From positions 1 through 16,799 of the forward strand of contig LADV01000246.1 in NCBI GenBank assembly GCA_000961805.1: DNA of 16,799 bases, written 5' to 3'. The DNA comes from Peptococcaceae bacterium BRH_c23. GTDB lineage: Bacteria; Bacillota_B; Desulfitobacteriia; Desulfitobacteriales; Desulfitobacteriaceae. A program made the position numbers and the translations under genes. This document shows positions 1 to 6,923 of this stretch, in pieces. Position 1 is the stretch's first letter. Each line of letters starts with the position of its first letter. Below the pieces are notes generated by a model. That model saw only the letters and a program-made list of their open reading frames with translations. It had not been told where the DNA came from and did no database searches.

Positions 1-95
1 AAACTCCCCGTTACAGTGGCGGGACCGCGCCGGATTCACACCGGCTTCCCTGTTTTGATTCTTCTGCTAAGAAAAATCACTTGCTCAACTATTTA
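1..95 (-). promoter_or_regulatory. Cobalamin riboswitch, 3' part off-window
   Basis: Read on the minus strand, positions 50 to 14 give GGGAAGCCGGTGTGAATCC followed by GGCGCGGTCCCGCCACTGT. This is the conserved core of the adenosylcobalamin (B12) aptamer (the GGTG.AA.CC and CCCGCCACTGT elements). A P2-like helix (GATTCTT at 57-63 with the AAG..AATC part of 69-78) lies just upstream. The end of the aptamer, the B12 box and the expression platform would lie beyond the left edge. The controlled gene is therefore unseen; by family knowledge it is likely a cobalamin or cobalt uptake or synthesis gene, or a B12-independent isoenzyme. The core match is strong; the 5' boundary is approximate. Confidence 0.88.
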
Positions 96-145
96 ACTTT
101 GAAATAAATTTAACACGAAAAATCATCACAGTCAACAGAATCTTA

Positions 146-165
146 CCTTCACATGAACGTGAAGG
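146..165 (-). terminator. Possible weak terminator hairpin after rnj
   Basis: A perfect 7-bp stem (CCTTCAC with GTGAAGG, six-base loop) starts about 20 nt after the rnj stop codon. It is the only hairpin I see between rnj and the riboswitch. On the minus strand it is followed by TAAGATTCTG rather than a T-run, so intrinsic termination would be weak. It may instead be a 3'-end stabilising hairpin. Confidence 0.35.
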
Positions 166-186
166 GGAAGGCTCTTAAACGATCTA

Positions 187-1851
187 CTATTCAACTTCTT
201 GGATAATCGGCAAAATCACAGGTCTCCGACGAGTTTTCTCGTAAAAATGTTTACTCAAAGTATCTCGAATTTGGTTCTTTAAGACCGCCCATTCTGTGAC
301 GCGATTCTCCCGACACCTCGCCATTGTCTGCCGTATTTTTTGTTTAGCCTCGTCTAACATGGTCTCGGACTCCCGGACATACACAAACCCCCGGGTCACA
401 ACATCCGGTCCTGCCACGATGGCCCCGCTTGCACGGCTGATTGTTAAGACGACGATTAGAATACCATCTTGGGAGAGTTGTTTTCGATCCCTAAGCACAA
501 TGTTGCCGACGTCTCCAATCCCCAATCCATCGATCAACACCTTACCTGCCATAACCTTGCCACCTAGTGCAGCACCATGGCGGGTAAACTCAACGACTCC
601 ACCGTTTTCAGTGATAAAAATATTTTCCCGTGGAATACCCAGTTGTTCCGCTAGTTGAGCATGTTTGATCAACATGCGATATTCTCCGTGCACGGGCATA
701 AAATATTGTGGTCGAACCATACTCAGCATTAATTTTTGCTCTTCTTGACTTGCGTGACCGGATACGTGCATTCCTTCTGCCGATTCATAGATAACATTGG
801 CACCCAGCTTGAAAAGCTGATCCACTGTTTTGGCCACAGATTTCTCATTACCCGGAATTGGGCTCGCTGAGATAATCACCGTGTCTCCTGGTTGAATGGC
901 CACATGCCGATGATCATGGTTTGCCATGCGGGTCAGTGCAGACATCGGTTCACCTTGACTCCCTGTAGTCAAGATACAGGCTTGATTCCCTGGTAAACTG
1001 ATAATTTCGTCGATATCCATAAGGGTTCCCTCTGGAATATCCAGATATCCGAGTTCCTCGGCAATCCCTACAATATTCACCATACTTCGCCCTACAACCG
1101 CTACCTTACGGTTGGTATTAACAGCCGCTGTGATAGCCTGTTGAAGACGATAGACATTCGAAGCAAAGCTAGCAAGGATCACTCTATCCTTAGCATTACG
1201 AAACGCTTCATTAATCATTTCCCCCACATGACTTTCGGACGGCGTAAATCCAGCTCTTTCCACATTCGTACTGTCTGATAAAAGGCATAAAACCCCCTTA
1301 TCACCGAGTTCCGAGAATTTATGAATATCTAGGATTTCCCCGGATACTGGAGTATGGTCGAGTTTAAAATCCCCGGTCACAATAATAGTTCCTAAGGGCG
1401 AATGAATAGCAATTGCTACTGCATCTGGGATGCTATGGTTGACACGAATGAACTCAATTCGAAACACTCCCAGCTTAATCACATCGCGGGGTTGTACAAC
1501 AGTAGCATTAATATTGTTCAAATTATTCTCTTTCATCTTGGACTGAATAATCCCTAAGGTCAAGCGAGTTCCAAATAAGGGTACATTTAAGTCCTTCAAC
1601 ATATAGGGTAAGGCACCGATATGATCTTCGTGTCCGTGTGTAAGCAAAACTCCCAGCAGCATTTCTTTGTTTTCAACCAAATATGAGTAGTCAGGTATCA
1701 CAATATCAATACCGGGCATGTCATCGTCAGGGAATGCTAATCCGGCATCAACAAGCACCATTTGATTATCATAGCGGATCACTGTCATGTTCTTTCCGAT
1801 TTCTCCAAGTCCGCCCAATGGAATAATTTGTAACTTATGCTCTTTCGGCAA
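187..1851 (-). CDS. rnj: Ribonuclease J (metallo-beta-lactamase/beta-CASP RNase)
   Basis: This is a 554-residue protein, the usual length for RNase J, a 5'-to-3' exonuclease and endonuclease that drives mRNA decay and RNA maturation in Firmicutes. The zinc-binding signature HGHEDH (residues 72-77) is intact, followed by the VNHSIPDA and TGDFKLDH segments (about 137-166), the SGHASQEE beta-CASP motif and the PVHGEYRM motif. By gene order next to dapA it corresponds to B. subtilis rnjB (RNase J2). J2 is known to have a degenerate motif, so with its intact motif this protein is expected to be catalytically active like J1. The start is a TTG, chosen because CAGGAGGGA lies six bases upstream and the N-terminus (MPKEHKLQIIPLGGLGEIGK) fits the family. 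It is transcribed from its own promoter at 2045-2073. Confidence 0.95.
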   Translation of the reverse strand: MPKEHKLQIIPLGGLGEIGKNMTVIRYDNQMVLVDAGLAFPDDDMPGIDIVIPDYSYLVENKEMLLGVLLTHGHEDHIGALPYMLKDLNVPLFGTRLTLGIIQSKMKENNLNNINATVVQPRDVIKLGVFRIEFIRVNHSIPDAVAIAIHSPLGTIIVTGDFKLDHTPVSGEILDIHKFSELGDKGVLCLLSDSTNVERAGFTPSESHVGEMINEAFRNAKDRVILASFASNVYRLQQAITAAVNTNRKVAVVGRSMVNIVGIAEELGYLDIPEGTLMDIDEIISLPGNQACILTTGSQGEPMSALTRMANHDHRHVAIQPGDTVIISASPIPGNEKSVAKTVDQLFKLGANVIYESAEGMHVSGHASQEEQKLMLSMVRPQYFMPVHGEYRMLIKHAQLAEQLGIPRENIFITENGGVVEFTRHGAALGGKVMAGKVLIDGLGIGDVGNIVLRDRKQLSQDGILIVVLTISRASGAIVAGPDVVTRGFVYVRESETMLDEAKQKIRQTMARCRENRVTEWAVLKNQIRDTLSKHFYEKTRRRPVILPIIQEVE

Positions 1852-2044
1852 ATAAATCCCTCCTGTTTAATTCTATCTCTCGCATTGTGCCTAAAAAGCT
1901 AAGGCATCCCCGTGATTTCTTTCGAAGCCCCAAAATAAAGACAACAAAAAGACGCGAAATAACATAACGAACACAATGACGCCCAAGCATTCGCCAGTAT
2001 TTCGATTATCATCTATGAAACTAGCCGCACAATAAAGATAATAT

Positions 2045-2073
2045 ATTATAGCGCGAAAAACGAGGGCTGGCAA
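2045..2073 (-). promoter_or_regulatory. Sigma-A-type promoter of rnj
   Basis: On the minus strand TTGCCA (2073-2068) and TATAAT (2050-2045) are separated by exactly 17 bases, 11 of 12 matches to the sigma-A consensus. The predicted start is near 2038, which leaves a leader of about 187 nt before the rnj TTG codon. I see no gene in 1852-2038; it holds only a small TGCCT/AGGCA hairpin close to the ribosome site. Confidence 0.7.
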
Positions 2074-2188
2074 GTTACTTCAATTTCACTTAAAACATCT
2101 ACATTCCTCTATCTGACAGATACTACGTATAAATTTCTAGAATTCGGGAACTATAGAAACAATGCTGTCTAGAAAGGTGGATAAAATC

Positions 2189-2326
2189 ATGACCAATGTT
2201 GTTTGTTCTGCAATCAAATGTAGCCATAACGAGGATGGACACTGTCAGCTGGAGACCCTTAGTGTTACTTCAAGCTTGATGGACCGTGAAGCAGAGTGCG
2301 CTTTCTACGAACCTGGCAATCAATGA
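2189..2326 (+). CDS. DUF1540 small cysteine protein (45 aa)
   Basis: This short frame encodes 45 residues containing VVCSAIKCSHNEDGHCQLE and a late ECAFYEP. The cysteines at 6, 11, 19 and 37 match the DUF1540 pattern (C-x4-C-x2-N-x2-G-x-C, later C-x-F), a small, probably metal-binding domain common in spore-forming Clostridia and often found in one or two copies per protein. Its function is unknown. AAAGGTGG lies eight bases before the ATG and a strong hairpin terminator follows at 2361, so it looks like a monocistronic gene. A CTGACA-N19-TAGAAT pair at 2113-2143 is a poor promoter candidate. The domain call is from remembered family pattern, not a search. Confidence 0.8.
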   Translation: MTNVVCSAIKCSHNEDGHCQLETLSVTSSLMDREAECAFYEPGNQ

Positions 2327-2360
2327 TTCAGCGACTTTTTAAGCTTAAAACTTCATCGTT

Positions 2361-2400
2361 AAAGTCATCGCCCTTCAAGGTGATGACTTTAATTATTTTA
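2361..2400 (+). terminator. Intrinsic terminator of the DUF1540 gene
   Basis: A 12-bp stem (2361-2372 with 2379-2390, including one G-T wobble; loop CTTCAA) built on AAAGTCATC/GATGACTTT is followed by AATTATTTT. It lies 34 bases after the DUF1540 stop codon. It separates this gene from the downstream DUF6125 gene, which therefore probably has its own promoter. Confidence 0.8.
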
Positions 2401-2482
2401 GAAGCAGGAATTTCAAGGCTAGCAGAGAATGCTTTTTATTATAAAACATGTCATTTTTTCTACCTAAGGTAAAGGAAGAAGG

Positions 2483-3010
2483 GTGAATCGAATGTTAAAC
2501 TCTAAAGAAGACCTTACCCTAGAACAAGCTCAAACGCTCTTGGAGGACTTTGCAAAGCGTTGGTTGGCCCACGATGGGCTTTGGTTCCAAGCCATTGAGC
2601 AAGCGCGCGGAATTGAAGAAGCGGTTGAGCGTGATGTTGAAGCATGGCGAAGGTTTACAGTCCTTGAAGCTAAACGCGTTATGGCCTTTTTGGGGTTAGC
2701 TGAGAATGGGGGGCTTGACGCACTGGAAAGAGCCTTGAGATTTAGACTGTATGCCTTTCTAAATGAACAAGAAAGCTTTAGACCAGATGATCATACTTTG
2801 ATATTCCACATGAAGGATTGTCGTGTCCAGTCAGCCCGGAAACGCAAAAATCTTCCCGACCATCCTTGTAAACCAGTGGGAGAGGTTGAATACTCGTTAT
2901 TCGCTTCTACGATTGACCCTCGAATCAAGACAACTTGTATTGCATGTCCACCAGATCCCCACCCTGAAGAATTCTATTGTGGATGGAAGTTTACTCTCAG
3001 CGAAGATTAA
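2483..3010 (+). CDS. DUF6125 family protein (cysteine-rich C-terminus)
   Basis: The 175-residue product matches my memory of the DUF6125 family (LLEDFAKRWLAHDGLWF near residues 19-35, TVLEAKRVMAFLG at 59-71, RVQSARKRK at 114-122, DPRIKT and PHPEEFYCGW near the end). The N-terminal two thirds looks helical. The C-terminal third holds C113, C129, C152, C155, H160 and C166, which could form a metal site. No biochemical role is known to me. The start is ambiguous: GTG at 2483 (AAAGGA six bases upstream) or ATG at 2492 (GAAGGG eight bases upstream). It lies convergent to dapA and has its own terminator at 3020. Family assignment is from pattern memory only. Confidence 0.8.
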   Translation: MNRMLNSKEDLTLEQAQTLLEDFAKRWLAHDGLWFQAIEQARGIEEAVERDVEAWRRFTVLEAKRVMAFLGLAENGGLDALERALRFRLYAFLNEQESFRPDDHTLIFHMKDCRVQSARKRKNLPDHPCKPVGEVEYSLFASTIDPRIKTTCIACPPDPHPEEFYCGWKFTLSED

Positions 3011-3019
3011 CCAGTAACC

Positions 3020-3064
3020 GAGATAGAACCCCTGCTTCTTGTAGCAGAGGTTCTATCTCATTAT
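3020..3064 (+). terminator. Intrinsic terminator of the DUF6125 gene
   Basis: A long hairpin begins ten bases after the stop codon. GAGATAGAACC (3020-3030) pairs with its exact complement at 3049-3059, then after one mismatch CTGC pairs with GCAG; the loop has 8 bases. An AT-rich ATTATATATAA tract follows on the plus strand. On the opposite strand there is no T-run after the stem, so it should not terminate dapA transcripts arriving from the other side. Confidence 0.75.
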
Positions 3065-3154
3065 ATATAACGGGTCTTTTATAGTTTCTTTGTTACCTTG
3101 AAACGACTATCTAGTCATGAATTTGATCACCTTGTCTATACATTTTAGACAGCT

Positions 3155-4111
3155 CTAAACGATTGGGTGAACTGATTCAGAGGCTACCTTCAATTCAGAA
3201 AACGCTTGTGCTTGTTTGTTAGTATTACTTACTTTTATCTTCTTATGATCATTCATTAACTTTTCAAGAAACTTGATCTCTTCGTTTGTCGCATCGACAA
3301 GTGGTAGGCGGACTCTACCAGCTTTAATCCCGACCATATTCAGAATCGTTTTGATAGGGACAGGGTTCGATGTAATAAATATGCCTTTGAAGACTGGAAA
3401 GAGTTCAAGATGAGATTTTGTTGCTTGGGCCGTATCTCCAGCAAACCAGGCATCCACCATTTCTTTCATCTCATCTCCAATGATATGAGCTGCGACACTA
3501 ATGATTCCGCTACACCCTAAGGCTAACATGGGTAGGGTCATAGAGTCATCCCCACTGTAGACCGCAAAATCTGAAGGCAACAATCGCTTTAATTCACTAA
3601 CTTGATCGATTGAACCCGCTGCTTCTTTTAATGAGGTAATGTTGGGGATTTCAGATAGCCTTTTCACAGTCTCAGGCAATAAATTGGCTGAGGTCCTGCC
3701 TGGTACATTATAGAGCATCAAGGGTAGAGACGTTACCTCAGCGATCGCCTTAAAGTGCTGATACATCCCCTCTTGAGAAGGTTTGTTGTAATAGGGTACA
3801 ACGGCCATCAGTCCATCCACGCCCGTTGTCGCAGCCTTGCGGGCGAGGGCAATACTGGAATTGGTGGAATTGGACCCAATCCCTGCAATGACGGTCGCTT
3901 TTGAGCCCAGAGCCCCTTTCACGGCCTTAAATAGCTCTATTTTTTCCTGATCCGTAACCGTTGGAGATTCTCCCGTCGTTCCACATACCACAACTCCATC
4001 TGATCCATGGGCGATTAAGTGCTGAGCTAAGCGTATGGCTTCTTGATAATCGACCTCTAACGCTTCATTCATGGGAGTTACCATGGCTGTCAAGATTCTT
4101 CCCAAAGACAT
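3155..4111 (-). CDS. dapA: 4-Hydroxy-tetrahydrodipicolinate synthase
   Basis: DapA condenses pyruvate with aspartate semialdehyde, the first committed step to diaminopimelate, lysine and dipicolinate. The TIM-barrel aldolase signatures are present: GTTGESPT (44-51), YNVPGRTS with the proton-relay Tyr134, and the Schiff-base Lys162 in ITSLKEAAG. I place the start at the ATG three codons after the first in-frame ATG, because AAAGG then sits at proper spacing and the protein begins MSLGRILTAM like its relatives. The result is 318 residues, about 25 longer than usual. The excess is a C-terminal tail after residue 291 with no recognisable motif. It is the last gene of the dapB-dpaAB-asd-dapG-dapA group, 89 bases after dapG. 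No terminator is obvious on its strand. Confidence 0.95.
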   Translation of the reverse strand: MSLGRILTAMVTPMNEALEVDYQEAIRLAQHLIAHGSDGVVVCGTTGESPTVTDQEKIELFKAVKGALGSKATVIAGIGSNSTNSSIALARKAATTGVDGLMAVVPYYNKPSQEGMYQHFKAIAEVTSLPLMLYNVPGRTSANLLPETVKRLSEIPNITSLKEAAGSIDQVSELKRLLPSDFAVYSGDDSMTLPMLALGCSGIISVAAHIIGDEMKEMVDAWFAGDTAQATKSHLELFPVFKGIFITSNPVPIKTILNMVGIKAGRVRLPLVDATNEEIKFLEKLMNDHKKIKVSNTNKQAQAFSELKVASESVHPIV

Positions 4112-4163
4112 CTTTCTCATCCTTTCTTCCCACTTATACTTTTATTCTAAGCAATTCCGAGAC

Positions 4164-4190
4164 ACCCACCTCTATAAGTGGGTTTTTCTT
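4164..4190 (+). terminator. Plus-strand terminator-like hairpin between dapG and dapA
   Basis: ACCCAC (4164-4169) pairs with GTGGGT (4178-4183), and TTTTTCTTCTT follows on the plus strand. This is a short but well-formed intrinsic terminator pointing against the surrounding genes. Read in the gene direction it has an A-run before the stem and no T-run after it, so it should not block dapG to dapA read-through. It may stop antisense transcription or be chance. Confidence 0.45.
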
Positions 4191-4200
4191 CTTCTGCTTT

Positions 4201-5427
4201 CTAAACTTCTAATTTGAACTTTTTATGCAAGGACTGTACTGCTGTCACCATATCTTCCTTATGAACCAGTACCCAGATCGTTGTATGTGAATCAGCCGAT
4301 TGCAAGATGGTCACACCTGCATCGGATAGTGCTTCAACCATATCAGCCATGACACCTGGTACGCCAGCTATTCCCGCTCCTACAATAGAAACTTTAGCAC
4401 AACTGGCAACAACGTCCGGTTGAAAACCCATATTCTGTAGAATACTAACTGCCTTGGCAGCGATCTCGTCTGAAACCGTATACAGCACTGCTTCCGGTTG
4501 TACACTGATAAAATCTACGCTAATGTCTGCTAGCGCCATTGCTTTAAAGATTCGTTTATCCGTAAGATGTATGTCAGGATCATTCACCGTTAAAACTCGA
4601 AGTTGAGTAACACTTGGCGTGTGGGCAATTCCCGCAATAATCCGGTCACTGGTAATATCCGTTCCAACTTCTCGATCGGGATGCATATTAGTAACCAAGG
4701 TTCCCGGTGCATCCGAAAAGGTCGATTTGATTCTCAGAGGAATATTTCGTTGCATTGCGATCTCCACAGCACGTGGGTGAATAACCTTAGCCCCTTGATA
4801 AGCCAACTGACATATTTCGTTATAGGTGACTGTATCTAAAATCCGAGCATCGTCAACAATTCGAGGATCTGCGGTCATAATTCCCTCAACATCAGTGTAG
4901 ATATCGATAGTTTCCGCATCGAGGGCGACTCCCAGTGCTGAAGCCGTCGTATCGCTTCCTCCTCGTCCAAGTGTTGTAATCTGACCACTTTCCGTGACTC
5001 CTTGGAATCCAGTCACGACCACCACTTTACCTTCCGCCAATTGTTCGAGTATCTCGCCTGGCTCAACCCTAATAATTCGGGCATCCCCAAAATCATCATT
5101 CGTAATAATTCCTGCTTGCCCTCCTGTAAAGAGAACTGCTTTTAATCCCCTACTATTTAACGTGCTCACCAAAACGGTCCCTGAAATCACTTCTCCACAA
5201 CTCATTAGAAGATCTAACTCTCGTTTTGGCAAATCCGGATGTATCCCTTTTACCATGTTTAGAAACGTATCCGTCGAATAGGGATCTCCAGAACGGCCAA
5301 TTGCTGAAACGACAATCACCGGAGAATATCCGCTATGAACAGCCTCTGAGACTTTGGAAGCCACCAGGGCCCTTCGCTCTGCAGTAGCCAGGGAGGTTCC
5401 GCCAAATTTTTGGACTACAATACGCAA
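4201..5427 (-). CDS. dapG: Aspartate kinase, DapG type
   Basis: This enzyme phosphorylates aspartate, the entry step of the aspartate-family pathway. The sequence has KFGGTS (7-12) at the start of the amino-acid-kinase domain, GRGGSDTTA near 154-162, and FTDVEGIMTADPR, followed by two ACT domains (roughly 260-408) ending in QSADSHTTIWVLVH. The length (408), continuous catalytic plus ACT layout and overall sequence resemble B. subtilis DapG, the isozyme known to be inhibited by diaminopimelate, and the gene order matches too. I take the TTG two codons inside the longest frame as the start. AAGGGGGG then lies six bases upstream, and the protein begins (M)RIVVQKFGGTS as in relatives. No lysine riboswitch is visible upstream; the 222-bp gap before it is filled by 7-bp repeats. 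Confidence 0.94.
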   Translation of the reverse strand: MRIVVQKFGGTSLATAERRALVASKVSEAVHSGYSPVIVVSAIGRSGDPYSTDTFLNMVKGIHPDLPKRELDLLMSCGEVISGTVLVSTLNSRGLKAVLFTGGQAGIITNDDFGDARIIRVEPGEILEQLAEGKVVVVTGFQGVTESGQITTLGRGGSDTTASALGVALDAETIDIYTDVEGIMTADPRIVDDARILDTVTYNEICQLAYQGAKVIHPRAVEIAMQRNIPLRIKSTFSDAPGTLVTNMHPDREVGTDITSDRIIAGIAHTPSVTQLRVLTVNDPDIHLTDKRIFKAMALADISVDFISVQPEAVLYTVSDEIAAKAVSILQNMGFQPDVVASCAKVSIVGAGIAGVPGVMADMVEALSDAGVTILQSADSHTTIWVLVHKEDMVTAVQSLHKKFKLEV

Positions 5428-5441
5428 CTCCAACCCCCCTT

Positions 5442-5650
5442 TTCGAGGTTCGAGGTTCGATATTCGTGGTTCGAACTTAGCCTCGAACTTTTATCGTTTA
5501 CTTGTAACTTCTTTCTTCTACTTCTAATCTCTAAACAAAGAACTTTACCCCTAAATCTGAGCTTCTAGCCAGATGATCGTGTTTGATAGCCTCAAGCACA
5601 GGCCTTTCGGACTTGATTCTCGAACCACGTCCTCGAACTACGAACTACGC
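5442..5650. repeat. Heptamer-repeat element between asd and dapG, inverted arms
   Basis: This gap contains no gene. Its left end is five tandem 7-bp units (TTCGAGG, TTCGAGG, TTCGATA, TTCGTGG, TTCGAAC; 5442-5476). Its right end (5619-5650) is the same kind of array in inverted orientation: read on the minus strand it gives TTCGTAG, TTCGAGG, a six-base ACGTGG, and TTCGAGA. The two arms could pair imperfectly around a 140-bp AT-rich centre, a layout like a small non-autonomous mobile element, though I see no target duplication. Related arrays occur at 10613 and 16225. Confidence 0.75.
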
Positions 5651-5655
5651 CTCTG

Positions 5656-6645
5656 TTAAAGTAGAAGCTCCGCAATTTGCACGGCGTTCGTTGCCGCACC
5701 TTTACGTATTTGATCTCCTGCCACCCATAAATTGAAACCTTGAGGGATGGAAAAGTCTTGACGCAAGCGCCCTACATAGACTTCGTCCTTATCCGCACTA
5801 AACCAGGGCATGGGGTATTGGTCCTTCCCTGGATCATCGATTACAATAACGCCGGCAGCTTTACTCAAGGCCTCCCGAACTTCTGAGACACTGACTAAGC
5901 GATCCGTCTCCACGTTGATGGACTCTGAGTGACTACGGAATACCGGCACCCGTACCGTTGTAGCAGTGATCGCCATATTGGGTACGTGGAATATCTTTTG
6001 AGTTTCCTTGACCATCTTCCACTCTTCTTTGGTATAGTCTCCCTCTTGAAATACATCAATCCGTGGAACAAGGTTAAAGGCAATTTGATAGGGAAAAACG
6101 GAGGATTTGAGTTCTTCTCCATTAGACCAAGCCTTAACCTGTGCTTCCAGTTCCTCAATGCCTTCGCGTCCGGCTCCAGACACTGCTTGATAAGTTGAAA
6201 CAACCACCCGACGGATACCAGCTAAATCAAAAATCGGCTTAAGTGCCACTGCCATAATAATCGTGGAACAATTAGGGTTGGCAATAATCCCTTTGTGACT
6301 GAAGACATCTTCTGGATTAACTTCAGGTACGACAAGCGGCACTTCTGGGTCAAGCCGAAAGGCACTGCTATTATCTATCACCACTGCTCCACTCTCCACA
6401 GCAGAACGGGCATATTCTGTACTCGCTGATCCACCGGCAAAGAGAGCAATGTCTATCCCCTTAAAACTCTCGTGAGTCGTCTCCTGAACCTCAAGTTCCT
6501 GACCCTGCCATGTAATGCGTTTTCCTGCAGAACGCTTTGATGCTAACAACCTTAGTTCAGTAACCGGAAACTTTCGCTCAGCAAGGATTTTAAGAAACTC
6601 TTGTCCTACTGCGCCTGTGGCGCCAACAATTGCTACATTAGACAT
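5656..6645 (-). CDS. asd: Aspartate-semialdehyde dehydrogenase
   Basis: Asd reduces aspartyl phosphate to aspartate semialdehyde with NADPH, feeding DapA as well as the threonine and methionine branch. The 329-residue protein has the nucleotide-binding GATGAVGQ (8-15), the catalytic Cys126 in NPNCST, the QAVSGAG segment (153-159) and the substrate-binding RSHSE with His239. All key residues are present and the length is normal. The ATG start follows AAGGAGG by nine bases. It lies downstream of dpaB but is separated from it by about 280 bp of structured repeat sequence, so it may be expressed partly on its own. It is followed by the heptamer-repeat gap and dapG. Confidence 0.96.
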   Translation of the reverse strand: MSNVAIVGATGAVGQEFLKILAERKFPVTELRLLASKRSAGKRITWQGQELEVQETTHESFKGIDIALFAGGSASTEYARSAVESGAVVIDNSSAFRLDPEVPLVVPEVNPEDVFSHKGIIANPNCSTIIMAVALKPIFDLAGIRRVVVSTYQAVSGAGREGIEELEAQVKAWSNGEELKSSVFPYQIAFNLVPRIDVFQEGDYTKEEWKMVKETQKIFHVPNMAITATTVRVPVFRSHSESINVETDRLVSVSEVREALSKAAGVIVIDDPGKDQYPMPWFSADKDEVYVGRLRQDFSIPQGFNLWVAGDQIRKGAATNAVQIAELLL

Positions 6646-6687
6646 TACTTATGTTCCTCCTTAAATTTGTCTGGAATCAGGCCTAGT

Positions 6688-6912
6688 GGGCAAGGCGCCT
6701 ATATAGAAAACTTGGCTGGCGCCCGAAGACACTGTCTTCGCACGTATTAATCATTCTATCAGCCTTGGCGAAGGCGGCAGCCTTAGTTGCACTTATGCGC
6801 TGGCCACGGATGGCCGAGTGTCCCTGTAGCCAAGGATGGCGAGAAGGGACCTTCAGAAAGTATACAACGAAGTTATACTTTCTGATTAGTACGAAATGGC
6901 AAGGCACCTTAA
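6688..6912. repeat. Hairpin-rich intergenic element between dpaB and asd
   Basis: The 278-bp gap holds no credible gene but is unusually structured. The main stems are CGAAGACA/TGTCTTCG with a one-base loop (6724-6740), GGCCA/TGGCC (6802-6815), GTCCCT/AGGGAC enclosing GCC/GGC (6820-6850), and CAGAAAGTATA with its exact 11-bp complement (6854-6884). Near-identical GGCAAGGCGCCT (6689-6700) and GGCAAGGCACCT (6898-6909) lie at the two edges. The hairpins lack T-runs, so this is not a plain terminator. It may be a dispersed repeat or a processed leader of asd mRNA. Confidence 0.6.
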
Positions 6913-6923
6913 GCTGCTGCATG

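Noticed and set aside
296..658. Plus-strand frame inside rnj, and similar antisense frames within asd, dapB, dacF and pnp
   Set aside because: All lie opposite well-supported genes, lack ribosome sites and give proteins with no recognisable features; they are shadows of the real frames.
1891..2073. Minus-strand frame of 60 codons upstream of rnj
   Set aside because: Its TTG start coincides with the -35 box of the rnj promoter and there is no ribosome site; the product is not recognisable. Better explained as promoter and leader.
2410..2450. Promoter for the DUF6125 gene around TATTATAAAA
   Set aside because: A -10-like sequence is present but no acceptable -35 box lies 16-18 bases upstream.
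3114..3155. TGTCTA/TAGACA hairpin after dapA as a terminator
   Set aside because: The stem is only 6 bp and AT-rich, and no T-run follows on the minus strand.
5442..5476. Tandem short repeats as a possible CRISPR array
   Set aside because: Units are 7 bp, contiguous and degenerate, with no spacers and no cas genes nearby.
5428..5655. Lysine riboswitch upstream of the aspartokinase
   Set aside because: I found no lysine aptamer core; the gap is explained by heptamer repeats and AT-rich sequence, and DapG-type enzymes are not usually under that riboswitch.
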